38,896 bases of DNA from Candidatus Moraniibacteriota bacterium (GCA_028711705.1 JAQTRS010000001.1:162761-201656), one strand, 5' to 3'; numbered from the stretch's first letter, positions 18,058 through 27,030 are shown. Made by a program: numbers and translations. Notes: a model not told the origin generated them from the sequence alone.

Positions 18058-18363
18058 CTATTTATCCAAACCCATTTTACGCTTGGCAAGACGATACTGA
18101 TCATCTGAGACCATACCGCTCTTGCGAGCCTCTTCGAGCTGCTGCAGGATTTCGTCTTTGTGCTTGGCGATATTTTTCGGGGTCATCATTTTCTGCACCA
18201 TCTTCTGCTGCTCTTGCGGACTCATAGCCATAAAACGCTTCATAGCCATGCGCTGAAGCATATTCATATTCTTCATATCCGGCCCGACCGCAGCCTGACT
18301 ACCACCATCTTTTTTCTCATCCTCGTCTTTTTTCGTAAATGGATTCCACATAATTTCAGTCAT
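18058..18363 (-). CDS. Small charged protein of unknown function
   Basis: About 101 residues, no recognised domain. It has an N-terminal stretch of Lys/Asp/Glu (KKDEDEKKDGG), then a Met-rich segment (MKNMNMLQRMAMKRFMAMS) and a helical C-terminus. The end (EEARKSGMVSDDQYRLAKRKMGL) resembles the short helical tails that join small membrane-associated proteins, but this is only a likeness. The TTG start of the longer frame is dropped in favour of the ATG at 18361-18363. It lies between secF and the MazG-like gene. Confidence 0.6.
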   Translation of the reverse strand: MTEIMWNPFTKKDEDEKKDGGSQAAVGPDMKNMNMLQRMAMKRFMAMSPQEQQKMVQKMMTPKNIAKHKDEILQQLEEARKSGMVSDDQYRLAKRKMGLDK

Positions 18364-18417
18364 CAATCAGCAGCCAACAACCATCAAAAATGATTTCATC
18401 TTGTTGTCCGTTGATTG
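18364..18417. repeat. Imperfect dyad between secF and the small unknown gene
   Basis: CAATCA/TGATTG and AACAA/TTGTT can pair across a short centre. The downstream region is a low-complexity TTGTTCATTGTTAATTG run. No U-tract follows, so it is not a good terminator. Confidence 0.35.
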
Positions 18418-18424
18418 TTCATTG

Positions 18425-19327
18425 TTAATTGATTTTTTGCTTCCACTCATAGCCCGTCACCAGCAAAGCGGAAGCGACATAGATGGAAGAATAGGTTCCT
18501 GCCGCCACACCGATGAGGAGCGCGAGCGCGAAATACCGGATAGACTCGCCACCATACACGGCGATCGCGAGCAAGACGACGATGACCGTAAACGACGTAT
18601 TGAATGACCTGGCGATGGTCTCATTCAAGGAACGGTTGACAACATCCTCGAAGTTTTCTTTGGCACGAGACCGCGTCAGGTTTTCACGCACCCGGTCATA
18701 CACGACGATCGTATCATGAACCGAGAACCCCAAAATAGTAAGGAGTGCTGCGATGAACGGCGCACCCACTTCCACTCCGAAGAAATGCCCCAGAACGGAA
18801 AAGATGCCCACTGTAATAATAAGATCATGAAACAAGGCGACATTGGCCATGATGCCGTAGTACCACGAAGATACCGGGCGAGACACCTTGCGGAAGGCCC
18901 ATGCGATATACAAAGCAATACCGATAATCGCGGTAATCAAGGCATTGATCGCGTCCTGCCTGATCTGATTCGAAACGGAAGCGCCGATAAAATCCACGCG
19001 CACAAGCTCCGTCTTATCGTCGAATTTCTGAAGTTCCGCCAACACCTTTTCGTTCAGGGCTTCATCGGATGCGAGGTAGCGGATAATCATCCCCTTCTCG
19101 CCGGTCGGCTGTATGCTCAGACTGCGGAGCTCCAGCGCCTCAAGCGAAGCCTGCGCATCCTGCGCCTGCGGCACTTTGCCATCCGAAAACTGCACCTCCA
19201 TCAGGGTACCTCCCTTGAAATCGATACCCAATCGCAATCCCCAAACGGAAATGGCGACAATACTTAAGACTGTCAACAGGCCGGAAACCCAGTACGCGTA
19301 TTTTCTTTTTTGAATCAAAGACCACAT
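18425..19327 (-). CDS. secF: Protein translocase subunit SecF
   Basis: A 300-residue membrane protein of the SecDF complex that helps pull proteins across the membrane using the proton gradient. It has a first transmembrane helix (about 11-30), the conserved LGIDFKGGTLMEV motif (33-45), a periplasmic P4-type domain (about 45-130), then five helices containing the family signature GFSVHDTIVVYDRVREN and the late LALLIGVAAGTYSSIYVA. The length is normal. It follows secD by 25 bp and should be co-transcribed. Confidence 0.96.
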   Translation of the reverse strand: MWSLIQKRKYAYWVSGLLTVLSIVAISVWGLRLGIDFKGGTLMEVQFSDGKVPQAQDAQASLEALELRSLSIQPTGEKGMIIRYLASDEALNEKVLAELQKFDDKTELVRVDFIGASVSNQIRQDAINALITAIIGIALYIAWAFRKVSRPVSSWYYGIMANVALFHDLIITVGIFSVLGHFFGVEVGAPFIAALLTILGFSVHDTIVVYDRVRENLTRSRAKENFEDVVNRSLNETIARSFNTSFTVIVVLLAIAVYGGESIRYFALALLIGVAAGTYSSIYVASALLVTGYEWKQKIN

Positions 19328-19352
19328 AAAATAATTCGTTACATTAATCCTA

Positions 19353-21047
19353 TCACTCGCCCTTGGGCAGCTTCCTTTTCGGCGCGATGAGCCACACTCG
19401 TTTCTGCACCCATTCCCCCAACGCGAAACGGAGGATGGTCTTGACCAATACGATAGCCGTAAACATCGAGAAGAGCACGCCGATCATCAGGATGATCGCG
19501 AAACCTTTCACAAACCCCGTTCCCAACCAGATCAGGATAAGGCAGGTGAGAATGCTCGAGGAGTTGCCGTCACGGATACTGGGCCATGCCCGACGAAAAC
19601 CTTCTTCGATAGCTTTCGACACGGACTTGCCGTTCCTCAGCTCCTCCCAGGTACGTTCAAATATCAGGATATTCGCATCCACAGCCATACCGATGGAAAG
19701 GATGAATCCGGCGATACCGGCCAAGGTCAACGTAATAGAAAACGGCGTATACGAAGAGAACTTGAAAACGGTCACTAGAAGCGCGGTATATAGGACAAGG
19801 GCCAATGCCGCTATCAATCCCAAGAATCGATAGTAGATAATCATAAATACGATCACGGTCGCCACGCCAACCATACCGGCGAACAGGCTCTGATGAAGGG
19901 ATTCCTCACCCAAAGATGCGGAAACGCTCTGCTGTCCCACAAGCGTGATCGGTACCGGCAGCGCCCCCTCATTCAATCGTGACACCAAATCCTTCGCCTC
20001 TTTTTCCGTGAAGTTTCCCGTGATAACCGCCTTGCCGTTGGTAATCTCGCTCTGTACGGTCGGTGCGCTCACAATCTGCCCGTCGATGAAGATAGCCATC
20101 CTCTTACCGAGATTCTTTTTCGTCAGATCGGCGAAAAGCCCCGTTCCCTCATCGTCGAACTGTATCGCCACCTGCGGCTTGCTCAGGCCTTGGCTCTGCC
20201 TATCGACTTGCGCATCTGTGAGATTCTTTCCGGTAAGTCCTGTCGCTTTCCAGGCGAGCTCCGGGTACATATCGACAGACTGCTTGCGGAACAGGATGTG
20301 CTGAGCACGCACTTCCTTAGCATCTCCTTCGCCGCGCTCCTCCACCTTCTTGATGATATGCCAACCGAACTGACTCTCCACAAGCTCCGGCCACACTTCT
20401 CCCGATTTTAAGGTATCATTGAAAATAACGTCGTCGAATTCCTGCACGAACTGACCCTTTTTCGCGAAATCCAGATCGCCACCCTTATCCTTGGATCCGG
20501 GATCCTGACTCAACTCCTTGGCGAGCGCCTCGAAGTCCTCGCCTTTTTTTGCGCGATCCAAAGCCGCCCCGGCATTCACCTTGGCAGTAGCATTGGATGC
20601 GTCGAACATCGAGTTCGTTTCATCGCCGGCCTCCTCCTTGAATTCCAAAGTCGGTGTTTCCTTGAGCATTCTCTTCGCCTGCTCGACATCTTTCACTCCC
20701 GGAAGCTCCACGATGATCCGATCCTCGGTGCCGGACTTCGCCAACTGCACCAACGGCTCCCCCACACCGAACGCATTGACACGACGCTCGATCACCGCCA
20801 AAGACGATTCCAGGGCGTCATTTTTCTTTTCGGAGTCAATGTTGGATACGTCAACAACGTACTCCAAATGAATTCCTCCCTGCAGATCCAGTCCAAGATT
20901 GATCTGCGGCTTATTCAAAACATCCTGCACCTTCTGCGGCATGAACATACCGGCCTGAGGATAGGCGAAAAATCCCGCAACCACCGCAAGAGCCACCACC
21001 AAACCGAATCGCAACCGCATTTTTTGATGAATTTTCATATTTCTCAT
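19353..21047 (-). CDS. secD: SecD with an embedded parvulin-like prolyl isomerase domain
   Basis: A 564-residue SecD. A transmembrane helix (about 12-30) is followed by the DLQGG element (about 54-58), the P1 domain, then TGLTGKNL (269-276), the P1 base segment and five C-terminal helices with AGFILSIGMAVDANILIFER. Between about residues 150 and 255 lies a parvulin/PpiC-type domain: GEDFEALAKELSQDPGSKDK, GGDLDF, KGQFVQEFDDVIF, ESQFGWHIIKKVEER, and then EVRAQHILF. In ordinary parvulins the HIL strand comes first; here it comes last, so the domain looks circularly permuted. The two conserved His residues (His230, His250) are present. A consensus promoter lies about 35 bp upstream. Confidence 0.95.
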   Translation of the reverse strand: MRNMKIHQKMRLRFGLVVALAVVAGFFAYPQAGMFMPQKVQDVLNKPQINLGLDLQGGIHLEYVVDVSNIDSEKKNDALESSLAVIERRVNAFGVGEPLVQLAKSGTEDRIIVELPGVKDVEQAKRMLKETPTLEFKEEAGDETNSMFDASNATAKVNAGAALDRAKKGEDFEALAKELSQDPGSKDKGGDLDFAKKGQFVQEFDDVIFNDTLKSGEVWPELVESQFGWHIIKKVEERGEGDAKEVRAQHILFRKQSVDMYPELAWKATGLTGKNLTDAQVDRQSQGLSKPQVAIQFDDEGTGLFADLTKKNLGKRMAIFIDGQIVSAPTVQSEITNGKAVITGNFTEKEAKDLVSRLNEGALPVPITLVGQQSVSASLGEESLHQSLFAGMVGVATVIVFMIIYYRFLGLIAALALVLYTALLVTVFKFSSYTPFSITLTLAGIAGFILSIGMAVDANILIFERTWEELRNGKSVSKAIEEGFRRAWPSIRDGNSSSILTCLILIWLGTGFVKGFAIILMIGVLFSMFTAIVLVKTILRFALGEWVQKRVWLIAPKRKLPKGE

Positions 21048-21081
21048 CTATAGAAACAATCATAATTACCAGTCTTTTGGC

Positions 21082-21110
21082 ATTATATCGCGCTCTTTCG
21101 TTTTAAGCAA
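21082..21110 (-). promoter_or_regulatory. secDF promoter
   Basis: On the minus strand -35 TTGCTT (21105-21110), a 17-bp spacer and a consensus -10 TATAAT (21082-21087). The expected start leaves a leader of about 25-30 nt before the secD ATG at 21047. Confidence 0.6.
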
Positions 21111-21144
21111 ATAAAAAATCCCCCTCCATCCTGTCCAAAAATGC

Positions 21145-21651
21145 CTATTTTTTCAGAAAAGCATGGGCGCTTTCGAGAATATTTTTGGCAGCCGGAAAGG
21201 TGAGCTTACTGATCGCTTCTTCGAAGGGAAGCCAGGCGAAACCGGTATGCTCCTCCGAAATGGCAATATTACTATCGATCGCCTCGGCGAGATAAAAATA
21301 GACGGTTTTGAATATCCAGATGCCTTTTCCGGATCGCTTGCGCTTCACAAGTTCGGTGCCTTTGGCGGTATAGAAATAACGTGTATACTTGCGAAAACCC
21401 TTCACGACCTCGATATGCTTGATGCCTGATTCCTCCGCTGTCTCGCGCCGCAGCGTTTCTTCCTGCGTCTCGCCGGCCTCGATATGCCCCTTCACATAAT
21501 CCCAGTGACCATGCGGGTAACGCAGCAAAAGATACTCGATCCGATTTTCAACGCGACGAAAAATGACCGCCCCGACGGAAACCTCATAGGCGACCGGAAA
21601 TCCGAAGATACTCTGAAACCCGGGCTGTGTTTTTTTACCCCATCCAAACAT
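21145..21651 (-). CDS. Nudix hydrolase
   Basis: A 168-residue protein with a complete Nudix box at residues 55-77 (GHIEAGETQEETLRRETAEE and then SGI), which holds the Mg-binding Glu residues for cleaving a nucleoside diphosphate linked to another moiety. The sequence before it (VGAVIFRR...YLLLRYPHGHWDYVKGH) resembles Ap4A-type (asymmetrical diadenosine tetraphosphate) hydrolases, but substrate is not fixed by the motif. It sits between secD and the ABC exporter and has about 140 bp upstream, so it may be separately transcribed. Confidence 0.93.
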   Translation of the reverse strand: MFGWGKKTQPGFQSIFGFPVAYEVSVGAVIFRRVENRIEYLLLRYPHGHWDYVKGHIEAGETQEETLRRETAEESGIKHIEVVKGFRKYTRYFYTAKGTELVKRKRSGKGIWIFKTVYFYLAEAIDSNIAISEEHTGFAWLPFEEAISKLTFPAAKNILESAHAFLKK

Positions 21652-21791
21652 AATTGTAAAATTTACCAGACATCTCCCCCGAAAGAAAGCTACCGTTTTT
21701 GTTTATTGAAAGCTGCGATACTACAAAAGTGATGCGTACTGTCTATACCCTAACCTTACCGCAAATGGACGCGAAGAGCAAACATCGAAGT

Positions 21792-23045
21792 TTATCCCTG
21801 CCTGATCGCTTGAATGGGGCTGATCTGCGACGCCCGCCACGCCGGATAGACACCGAACGTCAATCCGGCGATCATGGAAAATGCCATGGCCAAAAGAACG
21901 GTCTGAAGAGAAAAGTCGAAAGCGACCGGGAATCCGAAAGATGGAAGCAAGGCAAAGATGCCGAAAAGCAGCACCTCCGCGATGATGATGCCGATGATAC
22001 CGCCGATAAGCGCCACGATAAGCGCCTCCACCAAGAATTGCCATAAGATATCCTTGGCACGAGCGCCCAAAGCCTTTCGCAAGCCGATCTCCCCCGTGCG
22101 TTCCGCCACAGCCACGAACATCACGTTCATGATGCCCACCCCGCCCACGATCAGCGAAATCGAGGCCAGCACCAAAAGCAGCATCTGGATGGCACCGAAC
22201 ACGGTCTGTATCATTTCCTGCGCTTCCTTGATGGTGGTCACCGCGAAATCATCCTGTCCTTCCTTGCGGATATCATGGCGGTCGCGCAGCAATATCTCGA
22301 TATCGCGCGCTGTCTGGGCCGCCATAGAGACATCCCGCATCTTGACGGTGATAAACGTCACGTGATCGACACCGAGAATCTTTTTCTGGAGCGTCTGAAG
22401 CGGAACATAGATGAAATCATCGAAACTAACGAATCCCGTCGAGCCGCGCTCCTCCAATACACCGATCACTTTGTACGATTGCCCCTTCATCTTGATGTTC
22501 TTCCCTATCGCGGGCGTATCGCCGAAAAGCGATTCCTTGACGCCCGAACCGAGCACCACTACCTGAGACAATCCCTTCTCTTGCGACTCGCTATAAAAAC
22601 TGCCCTCCGCCAATTTGATATTCTTATCCACCCCGACGATACCGGACGACGCCCCGAACAGCATGATGCGTTTGTTGATTTCCTGAAAACTCACCAATTC
22701 CTGCCCCAGCGACCCCCCATACCAGGTCACCACGTTCGGGAGCTTCTCGATCTCCTCAGCATCGCTTTGCTTAAGTGTGGTTATCTGCACGCCCGAAGCG
22801 AGCGAAGTGGCGTTCTGCGTCGAATTTTTCGAAGCGGACGGAATCTTCACCTCCACCTGGATCACATCCGACCCATAGGTATCCACCTGTCCCAAAACGT
22901 AACCCTTGACCACATCGCCCAGCGTCACCACCATGATAATCACGATGGTACCGATAATGATGCCGGAAAGCGTGAGCATTGTCCGGCCGAAATTGGCAGT
23001 CAGGTTCTTCCAGGCGAATTTGAGTGAGAGAAAAATTTCTTGCAT
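21792..23045 (-). CDS. MacB/FtsX-type ABC transporter permease (second)
   Basis: A 417-residue permease of the MacB_PCD + FtsX layout: a first transmembrane helix (about 19-41), a large extracytoplasmic domain (about 45-270), then three C-terminal helices (about 280-400) with the FtsX pattern LRKALGARAKDILWQFLVEA. It pairs with a similar permease just upstream (17 bp gap) and the ATPase to form a mechanotransmission-type exporter. It is the last gene of the exporter cluster. Confidence 0.93.
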   Translation of the reverse strand: MQEIFLSLKFAWKNLTANFGRTMLTLSGIIIGTIVIIMVVTLGDVVKGYVLGQVDTYGSDVIQVEVKIPSASKNSTQNATSLASGVQITTLKQSDAEEIEKLPNVVTWYGGSLGQELVSFQEINKRIMLFGASSGIVGVDKNIKLAEGSFYSESQEKGLSQVVVLGSGVKESLFGDTPAIGKNIKMKGQSYKVIGVLEERGSTGFVSFDDFIYVPLQTLQKKILGVDHVTFITVKMRDVSMAAQTARDIEILLRDRHDIRKEGQDDFAVTTIKEAQEMIQTVFGAIQMLLLVLASISLIVGGVGIMNVMFVAVAERTGEIGLRKALGARAKDILWQFLVEALIVALIGGIIGIIIAEVLLFGIFALLPSFGFPVAFDFSLQTVLLAMAFSMIAGLTFGVYPAWRASQISPIQAIRQG

Positions 23046-23061
23046 ATATTTCAGTGAACAG

Positions 23062-24303
23062 CTATTCGTAACGCAAAGCTTCCATCGGACTCACCTCTGC
23101 AGCTTTTTTGGCGGGGTATAGACCGAAGAAAATGCCGATGATCAAAACGACGACAAGGGCGACAAGAGCCGATTGCAAAGTCAGGATGAATTCCCATTCA
23201 TAGCCCAAACTCTGAACGATCACGGCCGCCACATAGGTCAGACCGACCCCCAAAAGGAATCCGAGCACGCCCCCGGCAAGGGAGATAAATACCGACTCGA
23301 CAAGAAACTGGAATTGTATATCGGCATTGCGGGCGCCCAGCGCTTTTCGCAGCCCCACCTCGCGAATCCGCTGCTTGAGCGCGATAAGCATGATATTCAT
23401 GATGCCGATACCGCCCACAAACAAAGAAATGCCTGCCACGAACGTCAAGAAGTACTTGAGCACATTGGTGATATTGGTAATGGTGGAAAGCGCCTCCGCC
23501 GTACTACGCACCGAAAAATCATCCTCCTTATCACCCTCAAGATCGTGACGATCGCGTAAGATATTACGTATGCTCTCCGTCACCAGAGGAATATTATCTT
23601 CGGTATCCACTTTCATCCGGGCCAAGCTAATATAGTCGATGCCGAGCAAGAGTTTCTGCGCGGTGGTGACCGGGACGTAGACCGTCTGATCCGGATTAGA
23701 AAATCCCGAACTCCCCCGTTCCTCAAGCACGCCCACCACCGAAAAATTCAGGTCCCCGAAAGAAACTGTCTTGCCTAAAGGATCAAGGTCTCCGAAAAGA
23801 TCATGTGCGCGCTCGGAACCGAGCACCACCACCCGAGACAGCCCCTTGTTTTCATCCGCCGTAAAGAATCTGCCCTCTCCGATCATGATGCTTTCCACCA
23901 AAGGAAGTTCCGCGGACACGCCCTGATACGTCATGGCGAACGACTCATTCTTATACGACACCGTCGAAGAACCGCTTACATAGCCCGACGCGGCCAAGAC
24001 ATGCGGATTCTGCTTGATGATAGCCTCGACATCTTCCATCGTGAGCGTCGTCGTCACCACGCCGAACGCCGAGGCGGGCGGTCCGGATTCTTCCGAGGCA
24101 CCCGGAAGGATACCCACCAGATTCGAGCCGACCGAACGGATCTGCCCCAAAATGAGCTGCTGCGCCGAAGCGCCCACCGACATCACCAGTATCACCGACG
24201 CGATGCCGATCACGATGCCGAGTATCGTCAAAAACGTCCGGAATTTCGAAGCGGACAGATTCTTCCAGGCCATTTTCATCGATCGATAGATTTGTGGAAT
24301 CAT
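23062..24303 (-). CDS. MacB/FtsX-type ABC transporter permease (first)
   Basis: A 413-residue permease with the same layout: one N-terminal helix (about 19-42), a periplasmic MacB-type core domain (about 45-270) and three C-terminal helices, with GLRKALGARNADIQFQFLVE before the second helix. It is homologous to the neighbouring permease (both carry LGSxxxxxLFGD, VGVLEERGSxGF and similar motifs), so one probably arose by duplication, and the pair likely forms a heterodimer. A TATACT -10-like hexamer lies about 15 bp upstream. Confidence 0.93.
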   Translation of the reverse strand: MIPQIYRSMKMAWKNLSASKFRTFLTILGIVIGIASVILVMSVGASAQQLILGQIRSVGSNLVGILPGASEESGPPASAFGVVTTTLTMEDVEAIIKQNPHVLAASGYVSGSSTVSYKNESFAMTYQGVSAELPLVESIMIGEGRFFTADENKGLSRVVVLGSERAHDLFGDLDPLGKTVSFGDLNFSVVGVLEERGSSGFSNPDQTVYVPVTTAQKLLLGIDYISLARMKVDTEDNIPLVTESIRNILRDRHDLEGDKEDDFSVRSTAEALSTITNITNVLKYFLTFVAGISLFVGGIGIMNIMLIALKQRIREVGLRKALGARNADIQFQFLVESVFISLAGGVLGFLLGVGLTYVAAVIVQSLGYEWEFILTLQSALVALVVVLIIGIFFGLYPAKKAAEVSPMEALRYE

Positions 24304-24318
24304 AATTCATCTAATACG

Positions 24319-24324
24319 AGTATA
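24319..24324 (-). promoter_or_regulatory. -10-like element upstream of the first permease
   Basis: TATACT on the minus strand, 15 bp from the permease ATG at 24303; no TGn extension and no clear -35. If used, the leader would be about 8 nt. It could uncouple the permeases from the ATPase and GNAT genes. Confidence 0.3.
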
Positions 24325-24364
24325 CTGCACCAAATATCTCTCCACACGATAGTACTGTTCTGAT

Positions 24365-24400
24365 CGTGTCATTCCGAATGCGGTCGGGGGATGACGCACG
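24365..24400. repeat. Palindromic repeat, diverged relative of the GTCAT-type units
   Basis: CGTGTCATTCC pairs with GGGGATGACGCACG, allowing mismatches, around a GAATGCGGTC centre. The GTCAT...ATGAC ends are like those of the repeat at 15223. It lies between the GNAT gene and the first permease and may act as a terminator. Confidence 0.5.
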
Positions 24401-24408
24401 ATAGCCAT

Positions 24409-24834
24409 TTACTGATTGGTATAGTTCCGTCGTATCATTACATGATAAGACGAAAAACCGAACTTCTCATAAAAACGGGCTACATCTTTATCACAAACAA
24501 GATCGACCATATACAAATGATCGATCTGAACCATCATTCTTTTTATAAGTTCACGACCGATACCTTGTTTTCTATAATTTTTTTCTATCTCGAGAAAAGG
24601 GATATAGGCACTCAAAATATTATCCGACAAAGCGGTTATGTACCCTACAAGCTTATTCTTTTCATTATCAACCGCCAAAACGATATATTCAGCATTTTCT
24701 ATGCTTTTGCGCAGATCATCCTCACTTGGCTTACTTTGCCAACCATCAAAAAAACCGGTGACTTCCAAATCAGTCAGATCTTTTTTTGCAGTTGAATAAG
24801 ATATTGTTGCCATATTTATATACACTTTCTTCAT
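24409..24834 (-). CDS. GNAT-family N-acetyltransferase
   Basis: About 141 residues. The acetyl-CoA-binding motif A is IEKNYRKQGIGRELIKRMM, with the R/QxxGxG/A pattern RKQGIG; later, VCDKDVARFYEKFGF is the usual C-terminal motif B. The substrate is unknown. The coding sequence is clearly richer in A+T than its neighbours (three sampled 60-base stretches near 24421-24600 average about 34% GC against about 50% or more around it). It lies between the ATPase and permease genes of the exporter on the same strand, so it is likely an insertion, with co-transcription possible. The start is placed at the ATG before KKVYIN; another ATG lies seven codons later. Confidence 0.85.
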   Translation of the reverse strand: MKKVYINMATISYSTAKKDLTDLEVTGFFDGWQSKPSEDDLRKSIENAEYIVLAVDNEKNKLVGYITALSDNILSAYIPFLEIEKNYRKQGIGRELIKRMMVQIDHLYMVDLVCDKDVARFYEKFGFSSYHVMIRRNYTNQ

Positions 24835-24857
24835 GCTCAGTAAAAACACTTGAAAAA

Positions 24858-25673
24858 CTATTTCGCCAACTCCGTCTCGTCCTTGGCGATACGACGATTC
24901 TGGATAGTATCGTCCGCGACGATCTTACCATCTTTCATGTACAGCATCCTCTTGGCATGCTGGGCAGTGGTGGTCTCGTGCGTGACCAGCACGACCGTGT
25001 GTCCGCTATCGTTGAGCGCTTGCAAAATCATCATCACCTGAAGCCCTGATTTGGAATCCAGATTCCCCGTCGGCTCATCCGCGAAAATGATATCGGGATT
25101 ATTGACCAAGGCTCTTGCGATAGCCACGCGTTGCATCTCCCCGCCCGACAATTGATTCGTCATATAGTCGCGGCGATGCTTCATGCCGACCGCCGTCAGT
25201 GCCTCCATCACTTTCGTTTCGTGCATATCCCTGCTCATGCCCTCCCACATCCTGAAAAACGACCGCTCCATATCCTCTACAGATCGCGTCCCGCCATTAC
25301 GGAAGGCGCGCCGACTAGGACCGTACACATCATACAAAAGAGGTAACTCGACATTCTCGAATACGCTCGTCCTCGGCAGCAGATTGAATGACTGGAAAAT
25401 GAAACCGATTTTTTGGTTACGGATTTCGGCCTGCTCGTCCTGCGAAAGCGTCGTGACATCTCTCCCTAAGAAAAGGTATTTCCCCGATGTCGCCTGATCA
25501 AGCAATCCGAGCACATGCATCAGCGTCGATTTCCCCGACCCGGACGGCCCCATGAGCGCCACAAACTCACCCTTGCCGATGGAAAATGTCGCCTCAGACA
25601 AAGCGCGGGTCTGTATATCCCCGTTTTCATATACCTTGGTCAGGTTCTCGCATTGGATCAAAGGTTCATTCAT
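24858..25673 (-). CDS. MacB/LolD-type ABC transporter ATP-binding protein
   Basis: A 271-residue nucleotide-binding protein. Walker A GPSGSGKST (42-50), Q-loop Gln94, signature LSGGEMQR (175-182), Walker B IIFADEPTGNLDS (195-207) and the switch His232 are present, all as in LolD/MacB ATPases. An unusual stretch of about 35 residues (about 117-152, with DVYGPSRRAFRNGGTR and SVEDMERSFFRMWEGMSRD) is inserted in the helical subdomain before the signature, making the protein longer than the usual 225-235. It starts 2 bp after the membrane fusion gene and should couple to the FtsX-type permeases. Confidence 0.94.
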   Translation of the reverse strand: MNEPLIQCENLTKVYENGDIQTRALSEATFSIGKGEFVALMGPSGSGKSTLMHVLGLLDQATSGKYLFLGRDVTTLSQDEQAEIRNQKIGFIFQSFNLLPRTSVFENVELPLLYDVYGPSRRAFRNGGTRSVEDMERSFFRMWEGMSRDMHETKVMEALTAVGMKHRRDYMTNQLSGGEMQRVAIARALVNNPDIIFADEPTGNLDSKSGLQVMMILQALNDSGHTVVLVTHETTTAQHAKRMLYMKDGKIVADDTIQNRRIAKDETELAK

Positions 25674-25675
25674 AA

Positions 25676-27001
25676 CTATTGTTTCTTCGTCTCAACGATA
25701 ACCTCCTGGTGTTCACTCACGCCGGAAACGATCTCGATCTGGCCATCGCTGCCCTCGATCCCGACTTTCACCTCCCGGCGCTCAGCGATCTTGCCATCGG
25801 CACTTTTCACCTCCACGTAACGGGTATTCCCGTCTTGCTTGACAGCGCGTGTCGGCAGCGTCAAAACACCTTTTTTCTCAGCGATGTGGATGTCGATATC
25901 GCCGCTCATACCGGGCTTCAGGCGCCTATCGATATTCGCCAGACGCAGCTTCACCTTGTAGTACACGACATCTTGGATGACGGTCGATTCCGGATCGATC
26001 TCCACGATACTTGCCTCAAGCTTCTCATCCGATTCCAGGGCATCGAAGGTGACAGCGGCCGTCTGATCCGTTTTCACGGCAGCGATGTCCGACTCGGGAA
26101 TCTTGGCCTCCAAAATCAGATCCGTCGAAAGCAATCGTCCGAAAGACTTGACACTCCCCGACCCTATCACCTCGCCGCGCTCATAATTGATCACCGTCAC
26201 CACGCCATTGACAGGCGCCTTCAAAACCGCCTTGTCGAGATTATTGATCGCGATGTCGTAATTGGACGAGGCAATGGCGATGGCGCTATTCTCGATCGCC
26301 TGCTGACTCTTGGATTCGAGAGACTTCACCTTCTCCTTCTGCGATGCATACGCATTGTCGGCCACCCTCACCGCCACGTCGCGATTGCGTCTTACGGTAT
26401 CTTTGGCTTCCCTCGCCGCTTTCGTGGCATTGGCTGCGGCCGTGAGCGTGAGCTTAGCGCTCTTGGCCGTCGAACTGCTCACGCCGTTGTCGTCCACCAC
26501 CTGATTATAATAACTTTGCACGTCTAATTCATACTCCACCGCATTGTCATAGGCCTTGTCGGCCGCATCCACCTTCTGATCCTCCGCATCCGTCACATCC
26601 GTCACATACTGTTTGGCATTCTTTTGCACCTCGCGGGCCTCGCGGAGCGTATCGTCATTCACGCCGGCATCCGCCTGCGCCCGATCCAGCGCCGCCTGCG
26701 ATTTCTTCACCTCCTCATTCAGCGCCAAAGACTCTATCGATGAAAGCACATCGCCCTGACTCACCGATACACCCACCTTCGTCGCGATATTCTTCACCCG
26801 TCCCACCGTTTCGAAATTCAGATCGATTTCCGTATCGGAGAGCAATGTCGCGGAAGCGGACACGGTCTGCGAAATATCCCCGCGCGACACCTGCGTCGTC
26901 ACGAACAAATCCTGATCCGCATTACGGCTCGAATACCAAAAATAACCCACGATAGCGAGAGCGATTACGAACCACAACCACTTTTTTTTCAAAAACGACA
27001 T
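25676..27001 (-). CDS. MacA/HlyD-type membrane fusion (periplasmic adaptor) protein
   Basis: A 441-residue protein with an N-terminal transmembrane anchor (about 8-24), biotinyl-lipoyl-like halves (VGRVKNIATKVGVSVSQGD and NLDKAVLKAPVNGVVTVIN), a long coiled-coil hairpin of Ala/Lys/Glu-rich helices (about residues 100-250) and a C-terminal beta-barrel and membrane-proximal domain. It is the adaptor of a MacAB-like tripartite exporter, although an outer-membrane channel is not expected in a monoderm CPR cell. It is the first gene of the exporter operon. An extended -10 element lies about 30 bp upstream. Confidence 0.92.
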   Translation of the reverse strand: MSFLKKKWLWFVIALAIVGYFWYSSRNADQDLFVTTQVSRGDISQTVSASATLLSDTEIDLNFETVGRVKNIATKVGVSVSQGDVLSSIESLALNEEVKKSQAALDRAQADAGVNDDTLREAREVQKNAKQYVTDVTDAEDQKVDAADKAYDNAVEYELDVQSYYNQVVDDNGVSSSTAKSAKLTLTAAANATKAAREAKDTVRRNRDVAVRVADNAYASQKEKVKSLESKSQQAIENSAIAIASSNYDIAINNLDKAVLKAPVNGVVTVINYERGEVIGSGSVKSFGRLLSTDLILEAKIPESDIAAVKTDQTAAVTFDALESDEKLEASIVEIDPESTVIQDVVYYKVKLRLANIDRRLKPGMSGDIDIHIAEKKGVLTLPTRAVKQDGNTRYVEVKSADGKIAERREVKVGIEGSDGQIEIVSGVSEHQEVIVETKKQ

Positions 27002-27030
27002 AGTGAAATCGAAAGTAAAATTATATTGTC

